53,164 nt of DNA from Opitutia bacterium (GCA_947461205.1 CANHJG010000017.1:1-53164), one strand, 5' to 3'. Shown: positions 1 to 9,456, counted from the first letter of the stretch. Numbers and translations: made by a program. The notes: generated from the letters alone by a model not told the origin.

Positions 1-146
1 ACCCCCTCCTTTTTCGCGAACGCCTTCTGCGTGAGCCCACTTTCGGGATACGCCCGCACCAGCGCCTCACGCTCGGCCGCCGGCGTTATCCGCCGGCCGC
101 GTTCATCTTGTTTCGCCTCCAGTAACTCCGTCGCAATGGTTGCCAT
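1..146 (-). CDS. tnpA: IS66 TnpA (OrfA)-like transposition protein, partial
   Basis: Minus-strand frame opening with ATG at 146 and reading MATIATELLEAKQDERGRRI and onward for 48 codons before the window ends. It continues as an AYPESGLTQKAFAKKEGV helix-turn-helix region typical of the small OrfA protein of IS66 elements, which helps the DDE transposase bind DNA. It has no internal stop, unlike the copy at 3440-3769, so the element to the left may be intact. The start is clear because the second copy shares it. The rest of the protein is outside the window. Confidence 0.7.
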   Translation of the reverse strand, partial: MATIATELLEAKQDERGRRITPAAEREALVRAYPESGLTQKAFAKKEG

Positions 147-205
147 TGCGACATCCTATACGACTCATCCCTTCTCGCCTACGTGGTCCCAGGCCGGACG
201 TTTAC
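1..205 (-). mobile_element. IS66-family element, end portion (copy A)
   Basis: This stretch is near-identical to 3624-3828 (roughly nine in ten bases by eye) and carries the start of an IS66 first transposition gene on the minus strand. The outer tip is placed at 205 because the minus strand there begins GTAA, as IS66-family ends usually do, and because host coding sequence resumes at 206. The body of the element lies beyond the left edge, so the second end and any target duplication cannot be seen. Confidence 0.7.
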
Positions 206-3100
206 GTTCGGACGACCTTGGACGGTGGCCAAACGTTGATCGTCGGCGGAGTGGTTGCAGGTGGAACCAAATCGATTTTGGTCCGCGCCGGCGGCCCCGC
301 GCTCACCGCCTATGGCTTGGCTGGCCTGGCGGACCCGCAGCTCGAACTTTACCGCACGGGCAGCTCGCCGGTGGCGCAGAATGATAATTGGGAGGTGAGC
401 TTGGCGCCGATCTTTGCCGCCGCGGGAGCCTTTCCCTTTGCCTCTGGGTCGAAGGACTCGGCCCTCTACTCGGCGGTGAGCGGAACCTTCACGGCCCAAG
501 CCAAGGGTCCGGGGAGTGGCGTGGTCCTGGTTGAAGCCTACGATCCCGCTCCCGTAGGCACCGCACGTCTGATTAACCTTTCCGCCCGCAATCGGGTGGG
601 GACCGGGGCGAACATCCTCATCGCGGGGTTTGCCCTGAGCGGATCGGGGACGGTTCAGCTCTTGATCCGCGCCGTGGGTCCGGGCCTAAGCCAATTCGGC
701 GTCACGGGGGTATTGGAGAATCCGCAGTTGGAGGTCCTCGAGGCCGGCTCTGCCGCAGCGATCGCGGCGAACGACGACTGGCCGGCCAGCCTCGCTCCCG
801 TCTTCGCTTCCGTGGGAGCGGCGGCCATCGCCACAGGCTCGAAGGACGCGGCGGTCGTCGTCACCGTCCGAGCAGGCACCAGCTACACAGCCCAGGTGTC
901 GGGCAGCAGCGGGGGCACAGGCGAAGCCCTGATCGAGCTCTACGAGATCCCCAGAACGGCCCAACCATCCGCACCAGTGAACATCACCGCGGCGGCCGGG
1001 CTGGGCCAGGCGACCGTTTCATTCAGCGCGCCTCCGGTCGCCTCCATCAGCCCGATCAACGGCTACACGGTCACCGCCACTCCGGTCACAGGCGGCGCTC
1101 CCGTCAAAGTGACCGGCAACGCTTCACCCCTCACGGTTGGCGGCCTGACCAACGGTACGCTCTACTCAATCACGGTGAATGCTCAAACCGCCACCGGGAC
1201 GGGCGCGTCGTCCGGCCCGGATGCCCCGGTGACGGTCACGCCCCAGATCCCGCTTTCCGCCGTGCTGGGCAGTTTTCAGCGGAACCCGGTGCAGAACGGC
1301 TATCACACCGGGACGCTCTCCGCCAAGGTTCCGGCCACAAGTGACAACCGGCTCGTCTGGTTAAACGCCTCGGGGGTATCGTGGGAGCTGATACCTAATC
1401 TTGCGCAGGGGTATCTGGCCGTGGTCGGTGGTCCCTACGCGTCGACCGTCGGCGGGGATAAGTTCATCCTGCGGACTTTCGACGGTCAGGTATCCGGCTT
1501 CACTTTTCTCGGCGACACCTACGCGCACAGCGGTACCAGCCAGCCCCTGGCGCAGACGGATGGAGGCCTTGGTCATGCTTACATCGCTGTCAGCGCCGCC
1601 GCAACTCCCGTGAACTTCGGCAAGGGCCTGAGCTTCTATGAGACCATTTGGCAATGGGCGGAAAAGCCTTACGCGCGGATACAGTTCGGCCATGGGACGT
1701 GGATCACGCCCGAAAACGCCAGCTTCAACCAGCCTCTCTTGGAGCCGGGATCACAGGCGGCTCTGAATTTTCCTGGAAATGCCACCGAGTACTATCGTTC
1801 CGTATTTCAGACCATCGAAGGCGGCCCCGGGGTGTGGTCCGCGACCCAATTTCCAAGCAACACCCAGAAGTGGAAGATCAACGGCCAGATCGACGGTTAT
1901 GAGCACGAGCTGAGTCAGCCCGGCTGGACCTTTTACGCTAAGGCGCTTGACAAGCTCCCATTCGGGGTAGCCCAGCTGAGTAACCGCCTGCTCGCGCCGC
2001 CGGACGGATTCACCTTCCGCGCTGGCACGAACGGTGAGGTGCTCGGGTTCGCCTACATGGCCTTGCCGCTGACTGCTGCCAAGACCGCCGGCGGGGTGCC
2101 GGTCGGCGACCAGAGTTGGACGCTGTTCTTCAATACGAAGAACTTCCGGGGTCCGGTGGCGTTCTGGGTGCCCGAATCATGGACGTATCTGTCCAAGACC
2201 TACGCGACCGTCCAGGACCGCGGCTTGGATGTGCGTCCGGGTTTTATTGGGAGCATGGCCTTGGAATTCGGTCAGGTTCCCGGGTTTCAGGCTAGGGACG
2301 GCGCCGGCACGCCGTACGTGCGAATCCCCAAGCTCACGTTTCCTGTTAGCTCCGACAACCGCACGTATTTCATGCAGGACGCCGTGGCGTACGCCTCCTC
2401 GGCCTTCGCCGATAGCGTGCAGGCTTGGCTCGCCGGCGGCCCGGTGCCGACTTGGCGCACCGATTCCGCCAGCGCCTACGCTCTCCGCCTGCAGAATCCG
2501 AGGCTGATCTTCGATCAGACGAGCGTCACGGGTACAGGAGACCTTCCGATCTCGAATCTGAGCACGTACTTGACGTCCGCGGTCTTCAGCTCGGGCACGT
2601 CGACCGGCTTCGGGATTGACTGGCAGGGAAGCCCGACTCCGGGCGTCTTCCCAGAATACTACCGTCAGAGCGCGACTGCCACCACGGCCGTGGCGGCGTC
2701 AGCCGTTCCCGCCGAAACTAAATTGGCCGCACAGAATTTCGACTTGGCAACCGCTGCTCCGTATATCGCGCCCACCTCGGCGACGAGCGACTGGACGGTC
2801 CCCGGCAAGACGTCCGCCAACTACACGGCGCTCCTGAGTGACGGCTCGAAAGTGACCTATGCCTGGTTCCGCTTCATCGACCAGCCTTGCTTCCAGAGTA
2901 TGGGCTGGTCGGCCCAGGAGAAAGCGGCGCTGCAAGCCTCCGTGGGAAAGATCCACGCTACGTGGACCAGCGAAAAGTCATACCTCCCGCCCCCGAGCCG
3001 CGGCGAGCTGGTCGAGCTGGATTCCGCGCTGCTGGTCACCCCGCCGCCGGGAATCGATTTGGGCTACGTGCCAATCGTGCTTTCGCAGACCCTGCCGTGA
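206..3100 (+). pseudogene. Large repeat/FN3-domain surface or secreted protein, 5' end removed by IS66
   Basis: An open frame of about 965 codons runs from the IS tip to a TGA at 3100. The frame stays open into the IS (to about 140), but no ATG with an upstream leader exists there and the expected signal peptide is missing, so the true start was lost. It holds two tandem units of about 110 residues with the shared pattern ILVRAGGPAL / LLIRAVGPGL, then PQLEL/PQLEV, NDNW/NDDW and SGSKD/TGSKD. A fibronectin type III domain follows (about residues 255-345 counted from 206: SAPVNITAAAG to TVTPQ). About 600 residues of unrecognised, Gly/Ser/Thr/aromatic-rich sequence complete it. Similar repeat units occur in large exported proteins of Verrucomicrobiota. 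The function is unknown. The remainder has no stops or frameshifts, so the insertion is probably recent or the frame is still expressed as a fusion. Confidence 0.6.
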
Positions 3101-3240
3101 GCCGACTAAACCCCTCCCGGATCCGATCCCCCCGAGGCCCCCTCAAAATCGTAAAGGGCCGGGCGAGGGCCTACGCGTGAGCGCTGGAGGGTGACCATTA
3201 CGATGGTCGCAATGGTGACCCATGAGATTGGAACTACGAC

Positions 3241-3432
3241 TTAGCCGGTTGCCCCAAAATAGAGCATCTTCAAGCGGTTGCGGTCCTTGTTCACGAAGAC
3301 GAACACCGCGCCGCCCCGCGGGTTCTCCCGAAGTTTTTCCTCCGCCAGACTCCACAACCCGTTAAACTGTTTGCGCATGTCCACCGGCGCTACAGCCAGG
3401 TAGATTTTTAACGCCGTCGGGAACGTCAGCAT
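3241..3432 (-). pseudogene. tnpB: IS66 TnpB (OrfB), C-terminally truncated
   Basis: The 63-codon frame begins MLTFPTALKIYLAVAPVDMR, followed by KQFNGLW and GGAVFVFVNKDRNRLK. This is the well-known start of IS66 Orf2 proteins, which are normally about 115 residues. The similarity stops at LYFGATG and is followed at once by a stop at 3241, so roughly the last half is missing. It lies 7 bases downstream of the tnpA remnant, the normal IS66 gene order. It is not expected to work. Confidence 0.8.
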
Positions 3433-3439
3433 CGATCAG

Positions 3440-3769
3440 TTACAGCAACCGTGCGACCTCCTCGACGCGGCTACCACGGATCACGGTCCCATCCGCCAAT
3501 TGCACCTCCAGCGGCGCCACTCCGGCCACCGCCCGAGGCAACGTCAGCCCGGTAAATCCGATCTTTGGCCTCGGTCTCTGCCGCCGCTGCGCCTGCACCC
3601 ACGAAACGAAGGTCGAGTACTTGACCCCCTCCTTTTTCGCGAACGCCTTCTGCGTGAGCCCACTTTCGGGATACGGCCACACCAGCGCCTCACGTTCGGC
3701 CGCCGACGTTATCCGCCGGCCGAGTTCATCTTGTTTCGCCTCCAGTCACTCCATCGCAATGGTTGCCAT
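3440..3769 (-). pseudogene. tnpA: IS66 TnpA (OrfA), interrupted by a stop at codon 8
   Basis: The ATG at 3769 aligns with the start of copy A. The frame then reads MATIAME followed by TGA (3746-3748) where copy A has a leucine codon. After the stop, the same frame continues through LTQKAFAKKEGVKYSTFVSWV, LEVQLADGTVIRG and the end at 3440. A GTG at 3682 could in principle restart an 80-residue product lacking the first 29 residues. The combination of a nonsense codon, a truncated partner gene and a missing transposase marks it as inactive. Confidence 0.75.
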
Positions 3770-3828
3770 GGCGTCATCCTATACGACTCATCCCTGCTCG
3801 CCTACGCGGTTCCCGGCCGGCCGTCTAA

Positions 3829-3940
3829 GACCGATGCTGCGCGTCGCGGGGAGATCGACGTCCCGGTAGTCCGGGCTCACCCAGCCGGCGGCGACGAAGA
3901 GCGTGTCGATCTGCTGGCGAGCGGCGGCTTCGGGGTGCAT
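3829..3940 (-). pseudogene. Possible HsdR (type I restriction subunit) N-terminal fragment
   Basis: A minus-strand frame beginning at the ATG at 3940 reads MHPEAAARQQIDTLFVAAGW then VSPDYRDVDLPAT. It resembles the first 35-40 residues of type I restriction endonuclease R subunits, which open with an ARxxID..LxxAGW..D pattern. Similarity ends exactly where the IS66 tip is reached, as expected if the element inserted into or deleted through hsdR. The fragment is short, so the assignment rests on one motif. Confidence 0.4.
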
Positions 3941-4168
3941 GGGCGCGCGCTCGATTCGAAAAGAGAACACGTAGGGCAGACCTTAAAAATTCGGTAAACA
4001 CCGATTTTATCTCAATCGCCCAAAGGATTCCGACTTTGATTTGCCGGGTAGCCGCGAGCGCCTGCGAGGGGTGATCCGTCCACTCGTTGGCGCTTGCGGC
4101 GACCGAAAAGTCCAGAGTTCAAAGGACCTTGGTTTTAGTAGGGGGTTAAGTAATCCGCGCGTCGGATT

Positions 4169-4193
4169 CCAACCGGGACAATGTCCCGGTTGG
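4169..4193. repeat. Perfect 25-bp palindrome
   Basis: Twelve-base arms CCAACCGGGACA and TGTCCCGGTTGG are separated by a single A. No flanking gene explains it. It could be a dyad binding site, a REP-like element or a recombination or integration remnant from the adjacent mobile debris. A tract of A or T is absent, so it is not an intrinsic terminator. Confidence 0.75.
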
Positions 4194-4328
4194 GGCGGGG
4201 TGTCGGCCCAGGTGGGCCCCTGGTGAGTTGTTTGTGAATAACTTAGCCTTGTCATTCCGGCCCCATCACCCACGTTCGCAGTCCCTCCCGCCAAAACCGC
4301 ATGTTGAGCCTAGCTCCATGTGGTTTAA

Positions 4329-4359
4329 CGCCCGGTCTTCAAGACCGGGCGTTTTTTTT
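4329..4359 (+). terminator. Strong Rho-independent terminator
   Basis: The stem CGCCCGGTCTT pairs with AAGACCGGGCG around a one-base centre (in practice a 3-5 base loop) and is followed by eight T residues at 4352-4359. The T tract is on the plus strand only. No plus-strand gene ends just upstream, so it may end an unrecognised transcript from the 3941-4328 stretch, or insulate the ribosomal operon from read-through of the IS region. Confidence 0.85.
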
Positions 4360-4696
4360 GCCCCAACCCGGCCGAGCGTCCGTGGGTGAAGGTGAAGCGG
4401 AAGGCGAAAGAGTAGGGGTGAGAGGTCAGGCGTGAGCGGGTAGAGAGTAGCGCTGCGGGCGGACCGCTGGGTGGGGATGCGGCGAGTTTCTGCCATCGCG
4501 GTTTTTCGCATCCGCGCCATCCGTGGTCAAAAATGGGCTGGTCCGGTGCAGCGATCCGATCTCCGAGCGTCAGCGCTCCCTGTCTGAATATTCCACAGGA
4601 GGAGTGCCGCTCTTCATCGTCGGGGCGGAACGAGTTGGGAGCGTAGGGAGCACGGACTCCACGGAAAATACGAATCGGGCATTTGGGGATGCGCAT

Positions 4697-4713
4697 GGGG
4701 GGGCGGGGGGGGG
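4697..4713 (+). other. G-rich run (G7-C-G9)
   Basis: Seven G, one C and nine G in a row, immediately before a CTCTCGCGAG dyad. It may form a G-quadruplex in DNA or RNA, or be a slippage-prone tract. No gene is affected. Homopolymer length is also prone to sequencing error. Confidence 0.5.
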
Positions 4714-5090
4714 CGCTCTCGCGAGCTGAGGGCTCAGAGCGCGGAGCGGAAAGTTGAGCGCTGAGCGGTGAGGCCCGGGAGCCGCACGCCGGCGACCGAC
4801 CGCCAGGAGCAGAGATTTAGTCGAGAGCGGAGCGCTTACGCTGCCACTGCTCGCCGGGCGCGCTCCGCGCTCCAGATCCTTCCCAGCCAATCGCGTCGGG
4901 CGCCGAGCGGCGCCGGAAGTATTTTCGCAGCGCGGGGGAATCGCCTTGTCTTCCCGGTGCGAGTCGCAAGGGTCGTTCGCTCCAATCCTCTCTCGCGCAT
5001 CGGCGGCCTCGGTCGGTGATGCTTTTCAGTTCGCGAGCCGGGCCCGAATCCCGGATTTCGCGAGTATTTCACCTTTTTGCCAGAAAGTTC

Positions 5091-5118
5091 TTGCCGAGCT
5101 TTCGGCGCCCTGTAGCGT
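5091..5118 (+). promoter_or_regulatory. Candidate sigma-70-like promoter for the str operon
   Basis: TTGCCG at 5091-5096 and TAGCGT at 5113-5118 are separated by 16 bases and lie about 50 bases before rpsL. The -35 is a good match and the -10 only fair. Transcription from it would give a short C/U-rich leader of about 40 bases without a Shine-Dalgarno sequence. The long gene-free DNA upstream leaves room for other promoters, so this is only the best candidate by eye. Confidence 0.3.
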
Positions 5119-5166
5119 CTCTCCTCTTTTCTCCAATTTCCACTCTGTAACACCCGCATTTCTCGT

Positions 5167-5547
5167 ATGCCAACCATCAACCAGCTCGTGCGCAAAGGCC
5201 GCCGCAAGGTGCGTATCAAGTCGAAGTCTCCCGCTTTGGACGGTAACCCGTTCCGGCGCGGCGTGTGCGTGCAGGTGATGACCCGCACCCCCAAGAAGCC
5301 GAACTCCGCTATCCGTAAGGTCGCGAAGGTCCGCCTCACGAACGGCAACGAAGTGATCTCTTACATTCCCGACGAGGGCCACAATCTCCAGGAGCACTCG
5401 ATTGTGCTCGTGCGCGGTGGTCGCGTGAAGGATCTGCCCGGTGTCCGCTACCACATCGTGCGTGGCACCCTCGACGCCACCGGCGTCGAAAAACGTCGTC
5501 GCTCCCGTTCCAAGTACGGCGTCAAGCGTCCAAAGGCTGCCAAGTAA
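5167..5547 (+). CDS. rpsL: 30S ribosomal protein S12
   Basis: 126 residues, normal bacterial length. S12 sits at the decoding centre and helps check codon-anticodon pairing. The signature [12 protein letters not shown] (about 41-52) and [13 protein letters not shown] (about 84-96) are intact, including the lysines at about 44 and 88 that are the usual streptomycin-resistance positions, so the sequence is of the sensitive type. It opens the superoperon, 30 bases before rpsG. The leader is C/U-rich (TCTCCTCTTTTCTCC and so on) with no Shine-Dalgarno. The ATG is fixed by the conserved [12 protein letters not shown] start. Confidence 0.98.
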   Translation: MPTINQLVRKGRRKVRIKSKSPALDGNPFRRGVCVQVMTRTPKKPNSAIRKVAKVRLTNGNEVISYIPDEGHNLQEHSIVLVRGGRVKDLPGVRYHIVRGTLDATGVEKRRRSRSKYGVKRPKAAK

Positions 5548-5577
5548 ACCGCGTTTTTTTCCTAACACCATCTCGTC

Positions 5578-6051
5578 ATGTCACGCCGTCACAGAGCCGA
5601 AAAACGCCAAGTCGTCCCGGATGCCCGCTACAAGAGCCCGCTCGTTGCGCATCTGGTCAATGTCATCATGAAGAGCGGCAAGAAGAATCTTGCCCAGCGC
5701 ATCGTTTACGGCGCGTTCGAGAAGGTCTCGGAGAAGCTCGAGAAGGGTGACCCGGTGGACTTGCTGCTCGGCGCCTTGGAAAACGCCCGCCCCCGCCTTG
5801 AGGTCAAGAGCCGCCGCGTCGGTGGCGCCACCTACCAAGTGCCAATCGAAATTTCGTTTGAACGGCAGGAGTCGCTCGCCCTCCGCTGGATCGTCGACGC
5901 CGCGCACGGCCGCAAGGGCGTGACGATGAAGGACGCCCTCGCCGCCGAGATCATCGATGCCTACAACAACACGGGTGGCGTCGTGAAGAAGAAGGAAGAT
6001 ACCCATAAGATGGCCCAGGCCAATCGCGCCTTCGCCCATCTCCGCTGGTAA
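5578..6051 (+). CDS. rpsG: 30S ribosomal protein S7
   Basis: 157 residues, typical for S7 (about 155-180). S7 binds the 3' major domain of 16S rRNA, starts assembly of the 30S head and touches the E-site tRNA. The family start [20 protein letters not shown] and the later [15 protein letters not shown] and NRAFAHLRW motifs are clear. It lies 30 bases after rpsL and 24 before fusA, the classical str order. No Shine-Dalgarno is visible in the short upstream spacer. Nothing unusual in sequence or length. Confidence 0.98.
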   Translation: MSRRHRAEKRQVVPDARYKSPLVAHLVNVIMKSGKKNLAQRIVYGAFEKVSEKLEKGDPVDLLLGALENARPRLEVKSRRVGGATYQVPIEISFERQESLALRWIVDAAHGRKGVTMKDALAAEIIDAYNNTGGVVKKKEDTHKMAQANRAFAHLRW

Positions 6052-6075
6052 GGTCAGTCACTCCGCCCTCTTCCC

Positions 6076-8268
6076 ATGTCCGATTCAGCCGCTCCCACTA
6101 TTCTTGTCGTCACCGACAAGGCCCATGTTTCCCCGGTCAATTCGAAGGACCGTCCGTTCCCGCTCGAGTGGACGCGTAACATCGGTATCGCCGCGCACAT
6201 TGACGCCGGCAAGACCACGACCACGGAACGCATCCTCTTCTACTCCGGCGCCGTCCACAAAATGGGCGAAGTGCACGAGGGCACCACGGTCACCGATTGG
6301 ATGGAACAGGAACGCGAGCGTGGTATCACGATCACCGCGGCCGCCATCTCCTGCGCTTGGAACGCTTCCTGGGGCCCCTGGAAGGGCATCAAGCAGCGCA
6401 TCAACATCATTGATACTCCCGGACACGTGGACTTCACGGCTGAGGTCGAGCGCTCGCTCCGCGTCCTCGACGGTGCCGTCGCCGTGTTCTGCGCCGTCGC
6501 TGGCGTGCAGCCCCAGTCCGAGACCGTCTGGCGCCAAGCCAACAAATACCGCGTTCCGCGCGTCGCCTTCATCAACAAGATGGACCGCACCGGTGCCGAT
6601 TTCTTCCGCGCCGTCTCCGAGATGCGCGAGAAGCTCAAGGCCAATGCTCACCCGATCTTCTTGCCCATCGGCAAGGAAGAGAATTTCACGGGCCTGATCG
6701 ATCTCGTTCAGAACATCGCCTATATTTTCGAAGATACCACGGACCCGCTCGGCATGGAGCCGGTGACGCGTGAGGTGCCCGCTGAGTTTGTCGCCCAGAC
6801 GAAGGAATACCGCGACAAGCTCATCGAAGCCGTTTCGGATTTCGACGATGTGATCGCCGAAAAGTATCTCAATGGTCTCGAGATCAGCGTGTCTGAGCTC
6901 ATGCTCGGCGTCCGCAAGGCCACGATTTCCCTTCAGTTCACGGGTGTCGTCCCCGGTTCGGCATTTAAGAAGAAGGGCGTGCAGCGCCTGCTCGACTGCG
7001 TCGTCAACTATCTGCCCAGCCCGATCGACGTACCGCCAATGCAGGGTCAGGACAGCGACGGCAAACCCGTCGAGGCCGTCGTCAACGACAAGGCCAAGCT
7101 TGCCGGTCTTGCTTTCAAGCTTTGGAACGATCCGTTCGTCGGTCGTCTTGTATTTTTCCGCGTCTATACCGGGACGCTCCCCCGCGGGATGGCCCTGTAT
7201 AACCCCCGGACCCGTCGCACCGAACGCGTTTCCCGCCTCGTCCTCATGCGCGCTATCGAGCGCGAGGAAATCGATATGGCGTACGCGGGTGATATCTGCG
7301 CCGTCGTCGGCGTCAAAGACGTGATCACCGGCGACACGCTGTGTGACGAAGATTTCGATATCCGCCTCGAGCCGCCGTCCTTCCCCGAGCCTGTCATCTC
7401 GATGTCCATCGAGCCGAACTCCAAGGCCGACCAGGAAAAGATGGGCACCGCACTCCAGCGCTTGGTCGCGGAAGATCCGACGCTCCGCGTCAAGACCGAC
7501 CAAGACACCGGCCAGACGATTCTCGCCGGCATGGGCGAACTCCATTTGGACATCATCCGCGACCGCATGAAACGCGAGTTCAAGGTTGAGGCCACCGCAG
7601 GCAAGCCGCAAATCGCTTACCGCGAGACGGTGAAGACGTCCGCTGACGGCGAAGGCAAGTTCATTCGTCAGTCCGGCGGCAAGGGACAATACGGGCACGT
7701 CTGTATCAAGATGGAGGCGGCCGAAAAGGGTAAAGGCGTCGAAGTCATCAACGAGACCGTGGGTGGTTCGATCCCGAAGGAGTTCATCAAGCCCGCCACG
7801 GAAGGTATTTTGGAAGGTGCCAACAATGGGGTCGTCGCCGGGTTCCCGGTCGTCGATGTCATCATCCGCATCACTGATGGCTCGTTCCACGAAGTCGACT
7901 CCTCCGAGCTCGCATTCAAGATGGCCGGAATCTTTGCGTTCAAGGACGCGATGAAGAAAGCCACGCCGATCCTGCTCGAGCCCATCATGGGTGTCGAAGT
8001 CACGACGCCCGAGGAATATCAGGGCGACCTCATGGGCGACATCAACCGTCGCCGTGGTCAGATCCAGGGCATGGAGAACAAGACCGGTGCGTGTATCATC
8101 ACCGCTCACGTTCCCCTCGAACTCCTCTTCGGCTACGTCACCGATATCCGTTCCCTCTCCAAGGGCCGCGCCAGCGCCAGTATCACTCCTTCCCACTTCG
8201 AGCAGGTCCCGAATTCGCTCCTCGCCAAGATCGTCGAGAGCAATGCCAAGGGTCCCGCCCGTACCTAA
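6076..8268 (+). CDS. fusA: Translation elongation factor G
   Basis: 730 residues. This GTPase moves tRNAs and mRNA through the ribosome after peptide-bond formation. All GTP-binding motifs are present: AHIDAGKT (40-47), RGITI (82-86), DTPGH (113-117) and NKMD (167-170). Domain IV and V landmarks (GGKGQYGHV near 535, [14 protein letters not shown] near 655) follow. The protein has about 28 extra residues before the usual WTRNIGI start. No internal ATG lies closer to that point, so the extension appears real. tuf, which often follows fusA, is absent and rpsJ comes 20 bases later. No Shine-Dalgarno is seen. Confidence 0.98.
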   Translation: MSDSAAPTILVVTDKAHVSPVNSKDRPFPLEWTRNIGIAAHIDAGKTTTTERILFYSGAVHKMGEVHEGTTVTDWMEQERERGITITAAAISCAWNASWGPWKGIKQRINIIDTPGHVDFTAEVERSLRVLDGAVAVFCAVAGVQPQSETVWRQANKYRVPRVAFINKMDRTGADFFRAVSEMREKLKANAHPIFLPIGKEENFTGLIDLVQNIAYIFEDTTDPLGMEPVTREVPAEFVAQTKEYRDKLIEAVSDFDDVIAEKYLNGLEISVSELMLGVRKATISLQFTGVVPGSAFKKKGVQRLLDCVVNYLPSPIDVPPMQGQDSDGKPVEAVVNDKAKLAGLAFKLWNDPFVGRLVFFRVYTGTLPRGMALYNPRTRRTERVSRLVLMRAIEREEIDMAYAGDICAVVGVKDVITGDTLCDEDFDIRLEPPSFPEPVISMSIEPNSKADQEKMGTALQRLVAEDPTLRVKTDQDTGQTILAGMGELHLDIIRDRMKREFKVEATAGKPQIAYRETVKTSADGEGKFIRQSGGKGQYGHVCIKMEAAEKGKGVEVINETVGGSIPKEFIKPATEGILEGANNGVVAGFPVVDVIIRITDGSFHEVDSSELAFKMAGIFAFKDAMKKATPILLEPIMGVEVTTPEEYQGDLMGDINRRRGQIQGMENKTGACIITAHVPLELLFGYVTDIRSLSKGRASASITPSHFEQVPNSLLAKIVESNAKGPART

Positions 8269-8288
8269 ACCTCCGTTCTTTTTTCGCT

Positions 8289-8597
8289 ATGAAAGGCCAA
8301 CGCATCCGCATCAAACTCCAGGGCTTCGACTATCGCGTGATCGATCAGTCCGCCCAGGACATCGTCGAGACCGCCAAGCGCTCCGGCGCACGGGTCTCCG
8401 GCCCCATCCCGCTGCCCACCCGCATCGAGAAACTTTCCGTCAATCGCTCCCCGCACGTGGACAAGAAGTCCATGGAGCAGTTCGAGACGCGCACGCACAA
8501 GCGTCTCATCGACATCATCGAGCCGACCGCCCAAACGGTCGACGAACTGAAGAAACTCAACCTCCCGTCCGGCGTGGACATCACCATCAACGTCTGA
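8289..8597 (+). CDS. rpsJ: 30S ribosomal protein S10
   Basis: 102 residues, the standard length. S10 is part of the 30S head and, as NusE in other bacteria, joins the NusB antitermination complex. The start [20 protein letters not shown] is at 8289; the open frame extends further upstream inside fusA, but only this ATG gives the family start. The conserved SGPIPLPTR and [11 protein letters not shown] loops are present. It follows fusA by 20 bases with a T-rich, Shine-Dalgarno-free leader, and is the first S10-operon gene. Confidence 0.97.
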   Translation: MKGQRIRIKLQGFDYRVIDQSAQDIVETAKRSGARVSGPIPLPTRIEKLSVNRSPHVDKKSMEQFETRTHKRLIDIIEPTAQTVDELKKLNLPSGVDITINV

Positions 8598-8712
8598 GAA
8601 CGCTCTCTTAACTTTCAACGTTAGTCGTTGCCTGTGTGCCCTCCGTGGCACCTCCAGGTTGCATCTAATGTAGGTCGTTAAACGGAATTCTTTTCCACCT
8701 ACCACTTAGCCC
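8598..8712 (+). other. rpsJ-rplC spacer with small hairpin
   Basis: At 115 bases this is one of the longest spacers in the superoperon. It contains a short inverted repeat GTGTGCC-ctccgt-GGCAC around 8633-8652 and AT-rich sequence near 8666-8695 that could hold an internal promoter or a regulatory leader. No clear -35/-10 pair or T tract was found. Its role is unknown. Confidence 0.3.
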
Positions 8713-9441
8713 ATGATCTCATCGCTCCTCGGCAAAAAAATCGGGATGACGCAGGTCTATGACGCCCAAAACGTCCTAGTCCCCGTCTCCGTGGTCGAAG
8801 CCGGACCCTGTTCAGTCGTCCAGGTCAAGACCCTCGAAACCGACGGCTACCATGCCGTCCAAATTGGTTTCGCCACCAAGAAAACCAAGAACACCGCCGC
8901 CGGTGAACTCGGTCACGCGCAGAAGGCCGGCCTCGAAGTCGCCCCGCGCGTCCTCAGCGAAGTCCGCCTCACGGCCGCTCCTACGCTGAAGGTCGGAGAC
9001 ATCGTCACAGTTGCCGCCTTCACCGAAGGCCAGCTCGTCGATGTCTGCGGCACCAGCAAGGGCAAAGGCTTCCAAGGCGTCGTCAAACGCTTTCGCGTCG
9101 CGGGCGGTCCCGCCACGCACGGCTCCATGTTCCATCGCCGCATCGGTTCGGTCGGCATGCGCCAGACCCCCGGCCGCGTCTGGAAGAACCAGGCCATGCC
9201 CGGTCACATGGGCACCGACTCCCGCACGGTTCAAAACCTGCGCGTCGTCAAGATTATCGCCGAGAAGAATCTCATCCTCGTGAAGGGTGCGATCCCCGGT
9301 GCCAACGGCGACGACGTTGTCGTTCGCTCCGCCATCAAGGGCCAGCGTGCGCTGCCCCCGGTCGCCGCACCCGCACCCGCGCCCGCTGCTGCCGCCAAGG
9401 CCGCCGCGAAGCCCGCTGCCAAGCCCGCCGCCAAGAAATAA
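8713..9441 (+). CDS. rplC: 50S ribosomal protein L3
   Basis: 242 residues. L3 is an early 50S assembly protein that reaches the peptidyl transferase centre. The start MISSLLGKKIGMTQVYD and the central GTSKGKGFQGVVKRF, GPATHGS and PGRVWKNQAMPGHMG segments are diagnostic. The C-terminus carries a tail of about 28 residues made almost only of Ala, Pro and Lys (from about 215) that most L3 proteins lack. rplD follows after 15 bases. No Shine-Dalgarno is seen in the C/A-rich leader. Confidence 0.97.
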   Translation: MISSLLGKKIGMTQVYDAQNVLVPVSVVEAGPCSVVQVKTLETDGYHAVQIGFATKKTKNTAAGELGHAQKAGLEVAPRVLSEVRLTAAPTLKVGDIVTVAAFTEGQLVDVCGTSKGKGFQGVVKRFRVAGGPATHGSMFHRRIGSVGMRQTPGRVWKNQAMPGHMGTDSRTVQNLRVVKIIAEKNLILVKGAIPGANGDDVVVRSAIKGQRALPPVAAPAPAPAAAAKAAAKPAAKPAAKK

Positions 9442-9456
9442 CCCGGAGACCCAGCC

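Larger units (their letters stand above)
3241..3828 (-). mobile_element. Truncated IS66-family element (copy B)
   Basis: The right part (3624-3828) matches copy A at the left edge of the window. Inside lie a tnpA-like gene with a nonsense codon and a tnpB cut off after about 60 residues. The tnpC transposase gene is missing entirely. The outer tip is set at 3828 by alignment with copy A, but its terminal bases have diverged from GTAA. The inner break near 3241 is where TnpB similarity ends. This is a dead remnant in the same orientation as copy A. Confidence 0.7.
3941..5166. other. Gene-free stretch upstream of the ribosomal superoperon
   Basis: No frame here has convincing codon structure, a recognised motif or a plausible start on either strand. 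It contains the palindrome at 4169-4193, a second short inverted repeat GGCCCA-gg-TGGGCC at 4205-4218, an intrinsic terminator at 4329-4359, a G-rich run at 4697-4713 and a pyrimidine-rich leader just before rpsL. No tRNA-like cloverleaf was seen. Confidence 0.6.

Noticed and set aside
140-205. Upstream extension of the FN3 protein to a TTG at 140
   Set aside because: These codons are IS66 sequence shared with 3763-3828 and not part of the original gene.
4041-4226. 61-codon frame over the 25-bp palindrome
   Set aside because: Composition is random and the frame reads through both inverted repeats; no start site or similarity.
6085-8196. 703-codon open frame antisense to fusA
   Set aside because: A shadow of the high G/C third-position bias on the coding strand. 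fusA is certain and this frame has no recognisable domain.
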